This document shows, in pieces, positions 37,423 through 45,731 of a stretch of DNA of 64,000 bases. The notes beneath the pieces are model-generated. The model did not search any database and was not told the DNA's origin. It saw only the letters and a program-made list of their open reading frames with translations. The stretch comes from Rhodospirillales bacterium (lineage in GTDB: Bacteria; Pseudomonadota; Alphaproteobacteria; Rhodospirillales; Magnetospirillaceae), in assembly GCA_019455065.1 (NCBI GenBank), contig JACFNC010000003.1, forward strand, positions 62,001 to 126,000, written 5' to 3'. The translations under genes and the position numbers were made by a program. The number at the start of each line of letters is the position of its first letter. The first letter of the stretch is position 1.

Positions 37423-38477
37423 ACTTGACCGAAGCGGTTTTCCAGCACGTCAGCGAGCGCGACCTCCTCCTGGCGCAGGAAGCCCCGCGACGGCAGGTCT
37501 CCCTCGCGCAGTAGATCGACCAGGGCGCATACCCCGCTGGCGGTCGTCTTCTGAATGGCGCTTCGCCCATGCGGCGTGCCGTCGCCATAGATTCGGCGCA
37601 CGAAGCTCTCCTGGCTCAATAGTCCATCCCGCAGTCCGGTCACGGTGACGAAAATAAGAACCACATCCTGGCGGGTGACGGGGACGGCGTGCTCGATCAC
37701 ATCCTTGAAGACCTCGCGCCGCTGGCACAACCGAAGGTCGCGGGCCAGCATCCAGATACGGTCGCGGTGGCCGGGGTAGCGAATGGTTTTGTAGTTCAGG
37801 GTCCGCACCCGCCCGAGCAGGCTTTCGCACAGGGTGCCGACGCCACCCGAAGTACTGAACGCCTCGTAGCGAACGCCGTCGAGCAGGAAGTCCTCCAGCC
37901 CCTCCAGCGGCGGCGTGTGGACGATTGCGCCGTCGTGGATGGCCTCGCACGGGTTGCAGTACTCGTTGATCAGGCCGTCCACGCTCCAGGTCAGATTGTA
38001 CTTGAGGGCATTGTCCGGGTATTGCGGCAGGGCGCCGACCCGTAGACGCACCTCATGCACCTCGTCGAACTGCTGCACGAGGTGGCTGGCGACGATCGCG
38101 ACGAAACCGGGGGCCAGCCCGCATTGCGGCATGAACAGCCGGTCCGCCCCGGCGGCCAGCGTCTGGATGCGCTTGGCCGTGGGCATGTCCTCGGTGAGGT
38201 TGAAATAGTGCACATGAGCGGCCAGCGCGGCCTCGGCCACCATGGCCTCAAGGAAATGGGGCAGGGCGCTGATCACGACCTCAGCGTCCGAAAGTAGACC
38301 GTACAAAGCGCCCTTGTCGGCGACGTCGACCACTGCAGTACGCGCTCCGCCCAACGGGCGGGCGGCCAGCGCGACCGGATTGTGGTCCAAGAGGCTGACG
38401 TCGAAATCGCCGGACTCGGCCAGCATCTCGGCCACCGTGTGGCCGATCTTGCCGGCCCCTGCCACTGCCACCTTCAT
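37413..38477 (-). CDS. saccharopine dehydrogenase-family protein, probably lysine 6-dehydrogenase
   Basis: N-terminal Rossmann fold with M-K-V-A-V-A-G-A-G-K-I-G-H-T, then A-L-P-H-F-L and the saccharopine-dehydrogenase-like C-terminal domain (F-N-L-T-E-D, P-Q-C-G-L-A-P-G-F, Y-S/N-L-T-W-S-V-D-G-L-I-N-E-Y). 354 residues suits bacterial lysine 6-dehydrogenases, which deaminate lysine to piperideine-6-carboxylate, rather than the larger saccharopine enzymes. The product would be the substrate of the ALDH7 enzyme at 31468. The ATG at 38477 starts the Rossmann fold. Confidence 0.85.
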   Translation of the reverse strand: MKVAVAGAGKIGHTVAEMLAESGDFDVSLLDHNPVALAARPLGGARTAVVDVADKGALYGLLSDAEVVISALPHFLEAMVAEAALAAHVHYFNLTEDMPTAKRIQTLAAGADRLFMPQCGLAPGFVAIVASHLVQQFDEVHEVRLRVGALPQYPDNALKYNLTWSVDGLINEYCNPCEAIHDGAIVHTPPLEGLEDFLLDGVRYEAFSTSGGVGTLCESLLGRVRTLNYKTIRYPGHRDRIWMLARDLRLCQRREVFKDVIEHAVPVTRQDVVLIFVTVTGLRDGLLSQESFVRRIYGDGTPHGRSAIQKTTASGVCALVDLLREGDLPSRGFLRQEEVALADVLENRFGQVYA

Positions 38478-38619
38478 GGACAGACATGTGGACCGAGTTT
38501 CCGTCCGCTCAAGGCCACCCCCGGACTTCCGGCTATGAACTTGCCCTCGGAGCAATTACATCTTCCAGGGCGGTTCGTCGGCACAGTCCGGACGACCTCC
38601 CACGGCACGAGGATATCCG

Positions 38620-39513
38620 ATGGGTGAGATCAAGGAATTGCTGTTGGTTCCCCAACCCGAAGACACCCGCCTGTTCTGCGAGGTGGAAGGGCTGGATCAG
38701 GACGGCCGGCGGGTCGACGTGGCCGTCGTCACGGAACGGCCGCTCACGATCTTTCTCAATGGGCGTGAAATCGTCACCGCAATGACCATCGGGGATCACC
38801 CGCGCTATCTCGCGGTCGGCTACCTGCTCAACCAGAACATGCTGCGGCCGGATGACGAGATCACCGAGGTCGAATTCGACGAGGAACTCGACACCGTCGT
38901 CGTGCGGACGAAGCGACAGACCGACTACGAGGACAAGCTGAAGAAGAAAATCCTCACGTCCGGCTGCGCGATGGGCACCGTGTTCGGCGACGTGATGGAA
39001 AAGTTCGAGACCGTCACCCTCGACCGTGATGCGGTGCTGCGCACCTCGTGGCTTTTTGCGTTGCTCAAGAAGATCAACACGCTGCCCAGCCTGTACTTGA
39101 AGGCCGGCGCCATTCATGGCTGCGTGCTCTGCGAGGGGGACCGCGTGCTGCTCTACATGGAGGACGTCGGCCGACACAACGCCGTCGACAAGATCTGCGG
39201 CTATATGTTCCTGCACGGCATTTCGCCGCGCGGCAAGATATTCTACACCACCGGGCGTCTGACCAGCGAGATGGTCATCAAGACGGTGCAGATGGGCATA
39301 CCGATCCTGGCCTCCCGCTCGGGATTCACGGCGTGGGGCGTGGACCTTGCGCGGCGGGCGGGCCTTACGCTCGTCGGGCGGGCGAAGGGCAAGCGTTTTC
39401 TCGTGCTGTCAGGGGCCGATCGCATGGTTTATGACGCCGATCATGGGATGGCCGAGGAGGAGCCGGCATATATGAGCCGCAAAGCAAGCCGGAATGACCA
39501 CGATGATCGCTGA
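38620..39513 (+). CDS. fdhD: formate dehydrogenase accessory sulfurtransferase FdhD
   Basis: Delivers sulfur to the molybdenum cofactor of formate dehydrogenases. Family motifs are T-E-R-P-L-T-I-F-L-N-G-R, G-Y-L-L-N-Q, L-T-S-G-C-A-M-G-T, D-V-G-R-H-N-A-V-D-K and T-G-R-L-T-S-E-M-V. Only the first Cys of the C-X-X-C seen in E. coli is present. No formate dehydrogenase genes lie in the window. It overlaps mobA by 20 bases. Confidence 0.95.
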   Translation: MGEIKELLLVPQPEDTRLFCEVEGLDQDGRRVDVAVVTERPLTIFLNGREIVTAMTIGDHPRYLAVGYLLNQNMLRPDDEITEVEFDEELDTVVVRTKRQTDYEDKLKKKILTSGCAMGTVFGDVMEKFETVTLDRDAVLRTSWLFALLKKINTLPSLYLKAGAIHGCVLCEGDRVLLYMEDVGRHNAVDKICGYMFLHGISPRGKIFYTTGRLTSEMVIKTVQMGIPILASRSGFTAWGVDLARRAGLTLVGRAKGKRFLVLSGADRMVYDADHGMAEEEPAYMSRKASRNDHDDR

Positions 39514-40129
39514 TGGGACTGCCGTCGTCGGCCTGTTGTTGGCCGGAGGGCTCGGGCGCCGGATGGGTGGCGTCGACAAGTCTCTGCAGGTTCTCGGAGG
39601 CCGGCCGCTGCTCGCTCATGCCATCGAACGCGTTCGGCAGCAGGTCGGCGTGATGCTGATCAACGCGAATGGCGAGCCGCAGCGGTTTGCGGCGTTCGGC
39701 TTGCCCGTGGTGGCCGACGGGGTTGGCGGGTTCGCCGGGCCGCTCGCCGGCATTCTGGCTGGTTTGGAATGGACGCGGGACAACGTGCCGTCCTGTCCGT
39801 GGATGGTCAGCGTTCCCACCGACGCCCCGTTCGTTCCCGGCGACTTGGTTGCCCGGTTGGGGGCGGCCGTAACCGAGCAGGATGCCGAAATCGGTTGCGC
39901 GATGTCGGGGGGCAGGACGCATCCAGTGTTCGGGCTTTGGCCTGTGCGGCTGGCGGACGATCTTCGGCGTGCCTTGGTCGAAGAGGACGTTCGCAAGATC
40001 GACCGTTGGACGGCCCGCTACCGGGTTGCCTACGCCGAGTGGGCGACCGTTCCGGTCGATCCGTTCTTCAACGTCAACAGACCTGACGATCTGGCCGCCG
40101 CGGAACGGCTGGCCGCCGTTGCGATTTAG
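39494..40129 (+). CDS. mobA: molybdenum cofactor guanylyltransferase MobA
   Basis: Adds GMP to molybdopterin to form the MGD cofactor. It has the nucleotide-binding loop L-L-A-G-G-L-G-R-R-M-G-G-V-D-K near the start, S-V-P-T-D-A-P-F and the C-terminal F-F-N-V-N-R-P-D-D-L. 211 residues. It overlaps fdhD, with which it shares the task of maturing molybdoenzymes. Confidence 0.95.
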   Translation: MTTMIADGTAVVGLLLAGGLGRRMGGVDKSLQVLGGRPLLAHAIERVRQQVGVMLINANGEPQRFAAFGLPVVADGVGGFAGPLAGILAGLEWTRDNVPSCPWMVSVPTDAPFVPGDLVARLGAAVTEQDAEIGCAMSGGRTHPVFGLWPVRLADDLRRALVEEDVRKIDRWTARYRVAYAEWATVPVDPFFNVNRPDDLAAAERLAAVAI

Positions 40130-40240
40130 TAACGTTCCGACTTGAGCTTGCGGCATTGCCGCGCCATCATGTGCTTGACCGAGCAGGGATTGTCCCTCAC
40201 CTTTGGTTGAATTTCGGCAAGGTCGAAGGAACGCCCGCCG

Positions 40241-41023
40241 ATGGAACTGGGTCTGAAGGGAAAGCGGGCGCTGGTCGTGGGGGCGTCCCGGGGCCTCGGA
40301 CGCGGCATCGCCGAGGGCCTTGCGGCCGAGGGCTGTCATGTGCTGCTCGCCGCTCGGAATGTTGAGAAGCTGGGGACCATCGCGAGGGATATCCGGGCTC
40401 GCTGCTTGGTCGAGGCAGAGGCGATGGAACTCGACCTTGCGGATCCATCTTCCGTCGACGCCTGCTGCGCGCGCGCCTTGGCCCTCGGCGTGGACGTCTT
40501 GGTCAACAACAGTGGCGGGCCCCCGCCCTCCGATGCTCTCGGCGTGGCTGCCGATACCTGGCGACGGCAATTCGAGATTATGGTTCTCGGAGTCATCTCC
40601 CTGACAGACCGGCTCGTCCCCCCAATGCGCGCCCAGAAATGGGGCCGCGTGCTGACGATCGCTTCGTCCGGCGTGATACAGCCCATTCCGACGCTGGGGA
40701 TGTCGAACACCCTGCGGGCCGGCCTAGTGGCCTGGATGAAAACGCTGGCGGGCGAGGTGGCGGCCGACGGGGTGACCGTCAACGTTTTGTTGCCCGGGCG
40801 CATCGCCACCGAGCGGATTGCCGAACTCGATGCCGCGGCGGCCAAGCGGCTGGGTGGAGACGTGGACGAGATCAGCCGCCAGGCGGCGTCCAACATTCCC
40901 ATGGGACGCTACGGGGCTGTCGAAGAGTTCGCCTCGGTGGCTGTTTTTCTGGCCAGCGAGAAATCCAGCTATGTCACCGGGACGATGGTGCGCATCGACG
41001 GGGGACTGGTCAGCTCCATTTGA
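40241..41023 (+). CDS. short-chain dehydrogenase/reductase family protein lacking the usual Tyr-X-X-X-Lys
   Basis: Rossmann fold with V-V-G-A-S-R-G-L-G-R-G-I and N-N-S-G-G. Where the active site Y-X-X-X-K is expected the sequence is M-S-N-T-L-R-A after T-I-A-S-S-G-V. It belongs to a subgroup of SDR proteins with a different or absent catalytic centre. The C-terminal I-D-G-G-L-V is normal. 260 residues. It lies 35 bases before a TAXI-TRAP transporter gene set and may act on the imported compound. Confidence 0.88.
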   Translation: MELGLKGKRALVVGASRGLGRGIAEGLAAEGCHVLLAARNVEKLGTIARDIRARCLVEAEAMELDLADPSSVDACCARALALGVDVLVNNSGGPPPSDALGVAADTWRRQFEIMVLGVISLTDRLVPPMRAQKWGRVLTIASSGVIQPIPTLGMSNTLRAGLVAWMKTLAGEVAADGVTVNVLLPGRIATERIAELDAAAAKRLGGDVDEISRQAASNIPMGRYGAVEEFASVAVFLASEKSSYVTGTMVRIDGGLVSSI

Positions 41024-41058
41024 GTACCAATGAGTACAACCAAGAGCGGAGGAGGGAA

Positions 41059-42009
41059 ATGAGAAAGTCATTGGTAGCAGCGGCGGTAATGGCCGTTGGG
41101 CTGGCCGTTGCCGTCCCGGCCAAAGCCGAGCAGTTCATCAACGTCCTTACGGGCGGCACAAGCGGCGTTTATTACCCGCTGGGCGTGGCCCTCTCCAAGA
41201 TCTATTCGGACACGATCAAGGATGCCAAGGTTTCGGTGCAATCGACCAAAGCCTCGGTAGAAAACCTGAACCTGCTCCAGGCGGGGCGCGGCGAGGTGGC
41301 GTTTTCCCTGGGCGACTCGGTGAGTGGCGCGTGGAACGGTGATGCCGAAGCGGGCTTCGCCAAGAAGCTCGACAAGCTGCGCGGCATTTCGGCGCTTTAT
41401 CCCAACTTCATTCAGATCGTTGCCAGCAAGGATTCGGGCATCAAGACATTGGCCGATCTCAAGGGCAAGCGGGTCTCGGTCGGCGCGCCGAAGTCGGGGA
41501 CGGAACTCAACGCCCGCAAAGTGTTTGCCGCCGCGGGACTCTCCTACAGCGACCTCGGCAAGGTCGAATATCTGCCCTTTGGTGAATCCGTCGAACTGAT
41601 GAAGAACCGACAACTCGACGCAACGTTGCAGTCGGCCGGACTGGGCGTGGCTTCGATCCGGGATCTGTCGACGGCGATTCCGATCGTTATCGTCGAGGTG
41701 CCGTCGTCGGTGGTCGAAAAGATCGGTGATCCCGCGTTCATCGCCGCGACCATTCCCGCCGACACCTATACAGGCCAGCCGGCGCCGGCCAACACGGTCG
41801 CGGTGATCAACTTCCTGGTCAGCACATCCGCGGTTCCCGATGATGTCGCCTATCAATTGACGAAGGCGATGTTCGACAACAAGGAGAAGCTGGTCGCCGC
41901 CCATTCCGCAGCCAAGCAGATCATGCTGGAGAATGCCACAAAGGGCATGCCGGTACCCCTGCATCCGGGCGCCGAGAAGTTTTACCGCGAGGCCGGTGTT
42001 CTGAAGTAA
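41059..42009 (+). CDS. TAXI-type TRAP transporter substrate-binding protein
   Basis: Periplasmic receptor. The signal peptide ends at A-V-P-A-K-A, followed by the TAXI pattern I-N-V-L-T-G-G-T-S-G-V-Y-Y-P-L-G, S-V-Q-S-T-K-A-S-V-E-N-L and L-K-G-K-R-V-S-V-G-A-P-K-S-G-T. 316 residues. GGAGGAGGG precedes the ATG at 41059. Ligands of this family include glutamate, dicarboxylates and related acids; the ligand here is unknown. Confidence 0.95.
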   Translation: MRKSLVAAAVMAVGLAVAVPAKAEQFINVLTGGTSGVYYPLGVALSKIYSDTIKDAKVSVQSTKASVENLNLLQAGRGEVAFSLGDSVSGAWNGDAEAGFAKKLDKLRGISALYPNFIQIVASKDSGIKTLADLKGKRVSVGAPKSGTELNARKVFAAAGLSYSDLGKVEYLPFGESVELMKNRQLDATLQSAGLGVASIRDLSTAIPIVIVEVPSSVVEKIGDPAFIAATIPADTYTGQPAPANTVAVINFLVSTSAVPDDVAYQLTKAMFDNKEKLVAAHSAAKQIMLENATKGMPVPLHPGAEKFYREAGVLK

Positions 42010-42015
42010 CGGGCC

Positions 42016-42047
42016 GGCGGGGGCGGGCTTGCGCGCCTTCCCCCGCC
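42016..42047 (+). other. intercistronic hairpin between binding-protein and permease genes
   Basis: GGCGGGGG / CCCCCGCC, an 8-bp stem in the gap after the binding-protein gene and without a T run. Such hairpins stabilise the upstream mRNA so that the periplasmic protein is made in excess over the permease. Confidence 0.5.
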
Positions 42048-42075
42048 ACCTGCCGTTGCCCTAGGAGGGGCATTC

Positions 42076-44097
42076 TTGCAGCCTCAGCCAGATATCCGGG
42101 AAGGGACCTTCCACGCGCGAGCGATCTACGCGGTTGCCGTCACGTTTTCGGTATTCCAGATCTACACCGCGGCGTACAGCCCCATCTCCAGCCTCGTCAT
42201 TCGATCGCTTCACGTCGGATTTCTTTTGTTGATGACCTTCGTTTTAGCCGCTCAAATGCGGCGCAAGGGAAGCCCCTTGAGCTTGGTCGACTGGCTGCTG
42301 GGCGGGGCGGCTTTCGTCCTCAGCTTCTACCACTGGATCTACGAAGGCGACATCATCTTCCGTGCCGGCGACCCGGCGCCGCAGGACATCATCGTCGGCA
42401 GTATCGTCGTTGCCATGGTGTTCGAGGCCGCCCGTCGCACGATGGGGTGGGCCTTGCCCTCCATCTGCGGGCTTTTCCTGGCGTACGCGATGTTCGGCGA
42501 ATATCTGCCGGCGCCTCTCCATCACCGTGGATACGGCTTCGACCAGATCGTGGACCACATGTACCTCGGGACCGAGGGCATCTACGGAATTCCGGTCTAC
42601 GTCTCGTCAACTTACCTCTTCCTCTTCATCCTCTTCGGAAGCTTCCTCGAGCAGGCGGGTATGGTGAGGCTTTTCACCGACTTCGCCATGGGAACCGTGG
42701 GGCACACCCGGGGCGGGCCGGCAAAGGTGTCGACGGTCAGCTCGGCGTTGATGGGGACCATCAATGGCTCGGGTGTGGCCAACGTCGTGACCACCGGGCA
42801 ATTTACAATCCCGCTAATGAAGCGCTTCGGCTACCGGCCGGAGTTTGCCGGAGCCGTCGAGGCCACGGCGAGCATGGGGGGGCAGATCATGCCGCCCGTG
42901 ATGGGTGCGGTCGCCTTCATCATGGCCGAAACCCTCAACATTGCGTATGTCGAGGTCGTTCGTGCGGCGACCATCCCGGCGATGCTTTACTTCGCCACCA
43001 TCCTGTGGATGGTCCACCTCGAGGCCGGGCGTACCGGCTTGCACGGGTTGCCCAAGGAGGAATGCCCCGATCCGTGGGCAGCGCTGCGAAAGAACGCCTA
43101 CCTGCTGCTGCCTCTGGTGGGGCTGGTGTATCTGCTGTTCGCCGGGTACACGCCGCTGTTCGCCGGAACGGTCGCGCTGGCGTTGACGGTCGTCCTGATC
43201 CTCGGCCGCACGATTGGCGGGCAGCTCGGGTCGCTGGTCCTGAGGACCCTTTTCTGGGTGGTTATCGGCGTGCTTGCGGCCGGGTTCTTCCGATACGGGA
43301 TTGACGCGGTGTTCCTGCTGGTCGCCGCTCTGGTGGCGATCAACCTGTTCCTGCACGGGGGGCGCGAGACGCTTCGCCTTGCCGTCGACAGTCTCGCCCT
43401 GGGGGCGAGAAACGCTCTCAGCGTGGGTGTGGCCTGCGCCCTGGTCGGCGTGATCATCGGCGTGATGACGCTGACCGGTTTGGCCACCACTTTCGCCCGG
43501 GTCATCATCGACGTCGCCGGGCACAGTCTGTTCCTCAGCCTCGCGCTTACCATGCTGACCTGTCTCGTCCTCGGGATGGGGATACCCACGATCCCCAACT
43601 ACATCATAACCAGTTCGTTGGTGGGGCCGGCCTTGCTCGACCTCGGCGTGCCGCTGATCGTCTCCCACATGTTCGTCTTTTATTTCGGCATCATGGCCGA
43701 TCTCACGCCACCGGTGGCGCTCGCGGCGTTTGCCGCCTCGGCGATCGCCCGCGCGCCGGCGCTGAAGATCGGGGTTCAGTGCATGCGCATCGCGGTGGCG
43801 GGATTCGTGGTGCCCTTCATGGCGGTCTACGATCCGGCACTGCTGCTGGTCGGCGACAATTACACGGACTCGGTCTACATGGTGGGCAAGGCGCTGTTCG
43901 CCATCGTGCTGTGGGGGATGGCCTCGATCGGCTACTTGTTCGGGCCCGTCCCGTTGTTCTCGCGCATTGCCGGTACGGTCGCCGCCGGGCTTCTCGTGGC
44001 TGCGTTGCCTTGGACCGATGCGGCAGGCCTTGCCCTGGGCGCCGCGACCTTGGGGTTCGAGTGGGCCCGTTGCCGTCGGCGGACGGCCGAGGTCTGA
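42076..44097 (+). CDS. TRAP transporter fused permease (DctQM-type, TAXI group)
   Basis: 673 residues with about 16 membrane segments: a short N-terminal part equivalent to the small subunit, then the DctM-type region with G-T-I-N-G-S-G-V-A-N-V-V-T-T-G and M-G-I-P-T-I-P-N-Y. It couples import to an ion gradient. The start is a TTG; AGGAGGGG six bases upstream makes this choice firm. It follows the binding-protein gene and precedes the DUF1850 gene by three bases. Confidence 0.95.
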   Translation: MQPQPDIREGTFHARAIYAVAVTFSVFQIYTAAYSPISSLVIRSLHVGFLLLMTFVLAAQMRRKGSPLSLVDWLLGGAAFVLSFYHWIYEGDIIFRAGDPAPQDIIVGSIVVAMVFEAARRTMGWALPSICGLFLAYAMFGEYLPAPLHHRGYGFDQIVDHMYLGTEGIYGIPVYVSSTYLFLFILFGSFLEQAGMVRLFTDFAMGTVGHTRGGPAKVSTVSSALMGTINGSGVANVVTTGQFTIPLMKRFGYRPEFAGAVEATASMGGQIMPPVMGAVAFIMAETLNIAYVEVVRAATIPAMLYFATILWMVHLEAGRTGLHGLPKEECPDPWAALRKNAYLLLPLVGLVYLLFAGYTPLFAGTVALALTVVLILGRTIGGQLGSLVLRTLFWVVIGVLAAGFFRYGIDAVFLLVAALVAINLFLHGGRETLRLAVDSLALGARNALSVGVACALVGVIIGVMTLTGLATTFARVIIDVAGHSLFLSLALTMLTCLVLGMGIPTIPNYIITSSLVGPALLDLGVPLIVSHMFVFYFGIMADLTPPVALAAFAASAIARAPALKIGVQCMRIAVAGFVVPFMAVYDPALLLVGDNYTDSVYMVGKALFAIVLWGMASIGYLFGPVPLFSRIAGTVAAGLLVAALPWTDAAGLALGAATLGFEWARCRRRTAEV

Positions 44098-44100
44098 GGG

Positions 44101-44499
44101 ATGGGAGCGCTTTGTCTGTTTCTGGCCTCGGGCGCGTTGGCGGCCATCATCCCCGCCGACACCATCACCCTCGCCTGGACGCATTCGGTGGAGCAGACGG
44201 AATGGCAGGAGCGCTACGTGGTCCGTGGCGGTCGTCTGGAGATTGCACAGGCTGCCGTTCGCGGTAGCGGGGCCGGGATGGAGCCTCCGGAGGGGGCGGT
44301 ACAGAGCGGCGGATGGTGGCGGTATACGCCCGTCCTGCCTGCTTTGGATGAACTGCGCCTGGCGCGTTCGGATTTCACCTCGGATTATCGGGTCTGCTGG
44401 GGCGGGCGCTGCCAGCCGCTCGCCGACCTGGTTCCGTTGGGCGATCAACCCACGGCGACCATTGTTCGGCCCTGCCGCGGCAAAGGAACAGAGAAGTGA
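44101..44499 (+). CDS. DUF1850 protein associated with TAXI-TRAP transporters
   Basis: 132 residues with an N-terminal signal-like segment, the family pattern L-A-W-T-H-S-V-E-Q-T-E-W-Q-E-R-Y, and W-R-Y-T-P-V-L-P. DUF1850 genes commonly follow TAXI permeases, as here, but their role is unknown. The last four bases overlap the next start (GTGA). Confidence 0.85.
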   Translation: MGALCLFLASGALAAIIPADTITLAWTHSVEQTEWQERYVVRGGRLEIAQAAVRGSGAGMEPPEGAVQSGGWWRYTPVLPALDELRLARSDFTSDYRVCWGGRCQPLADLVPLGDQPTATIVRPCRGKGTEK

Positions 44500-45731
44500 T
44501 CGGAAGTGCGGGCGGCCCCCTTGCGGGAATCCGGGTGTGCGACCTCAGCCGCGTTCTCGCCGGCCCGTGGTGCAGCCAACTCCTTGCTGACCTCGGGGCC
44601 GAGGTCATCAAGATTGAACGCCCCGGCGAGGGGGACGACACGCGCGGCTGGGGACCGCCCTTTCTGAAGGACCGGAGCGGTTCCCCGACAAGCGACGCGG
44701 CATATTTTCTGTCCACCAATCGCGGCAAGCGCTCGGTCACGATCGACATCGCCCACCCGGAAGGCCAGCGCCTGGTGCGCCGGTTGGCGGCCAGCAGTGA
44801 CGTCTTGCTGGAGAACTTCAAAGTGGGCGGCCTTGCCAAATACGGTCTCGACTATGCGTCGGTGCGGGATGAGGCGCCCGGCATCGTCTATTGCTCGATC
44901 ACCGGTTTCGGCCAGACGGGGCCGTATGCCCATCGGGCCGGTTACGACTTCCTGGTGCAGGGGATGGGCGGCTTGATGAGCGTCACCGGCGAACCGGATG
45001 AAGTGCCGGGCGGCGGCCCGATGAAGGTGGGGGTGGCGATCACCGATTTGTTCACCGGAATGTACGCCGCCGTGGCCATACTTGCGGCCCTCGCCCATCG
45101 GGCGCGCACGGGAGAGGGGCAGTATATCGATCTCGCGCTGATGGACGTACAGGTGGCCACCCTGGCCAACCAGGCGATGAATTACCTGGCGTCGGGGCAA
45201 GCGCCCGGACGGCTGGGAAACGCCCACCCCAACATCGTTCCCTATCAGGCATTCCGCGCAAGTGATGGCCACATCATTCTGGCGGTCGGCAACGACGCGC
45301 AGTTCCGAAGGTTCTGCGAGGTGGCCGGGCGTGCCGACCTCGCGGAAGATGACCGCTACCGCAGCAATGCCGGGAGGGTCGCGAACCGCTCGACGCTTGT
45401 GCCGCTGCTCGCTGACTTGATTTCCGCCCGTCCGCGACGGGAATGGCTGGACGCCTTGGAAAGGGAAGGGGTGCCGTGCGGACCGATCAACCGTGTCGAC
45501 GAGGTATTTACCGACCCGCAGGTGATGGCCCGCACCATGGTGGTGGGGGTCGATCACCCGCTGGCCGGCGTCATCCCGTTGGTCGCCAACCCGATCAGGT
45601 TTTCCGCCACGCCGATCGCTTACGAGAGCGCGCCGCCGGTGCTTGGAGCCGACACTGGCGCCGTGTTGCGGGAAGTTCTCGATCTCGACGATCGGGCCAT
45701 CAACGAATTGCGCTCAGCCGGCGTCGTCTGA
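44496..45731 (+). CDS. class III CoA-transferase (CaiB/BaiF family)
   Basis: 411 residues with V-L-A-G-P-W-C-S-Q-L-L-A-D-L-G-A near the start, G-Y-D-F-L-V-Q (catalytic Asp), V-G-V-A-I-T-D-L-F-T-G-M-Y and G-N-A-H-P-N-I-V-P-Y. It begins with GTG overlapping the DUF1850 stop, so it belongs to the transporter operon and probably activates the imported acid to its CoA thioester. Convergent with the DUF2254 gene with an 18-base overlap. Confidence 0.92.
   Translation: MIGSAGGPLAGIRVCDLSRVLAGPWCSQLLADLGAEVIKIERPGEGDDTRGWGPPFLKDRSGSPTSDAAYFLSTNRGKRSVTIDIAHPEGQRLVRRLAASSDVLLENFKVGGLAKYGLDYASVRDEAPGIVYCSITGFGQTGPYAHRAGYDFLVQGMGGLMSVTGEPDEVPGGGPMKVGVAITDLFTGMYAAVAILAALAHRARTGEGQYIDLALMDVQVATLANQAMNYLASGQAPGRLGNAHPNIVPYQAFRASDGHIILAVGNDAQFRRFCEVAGRADLAEDDRYRSNAGRVANRSTLVPLLADLISARPRREWLDALEREGVPCGPINRVDEVFTDPQVMARTMVVGVDHPLAGVIPLVANPIRFSATPIAYESAPPVLGADTGAVLREVLDLDDRAINELRSAGVV

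Noticed and set aside
42814..44448. 544-codon minus-strand frame across the TRAP permease
   Set aside because: Composition is Arg/Gln/His-rich shadow coding opposite a conserved membrane protein gene.
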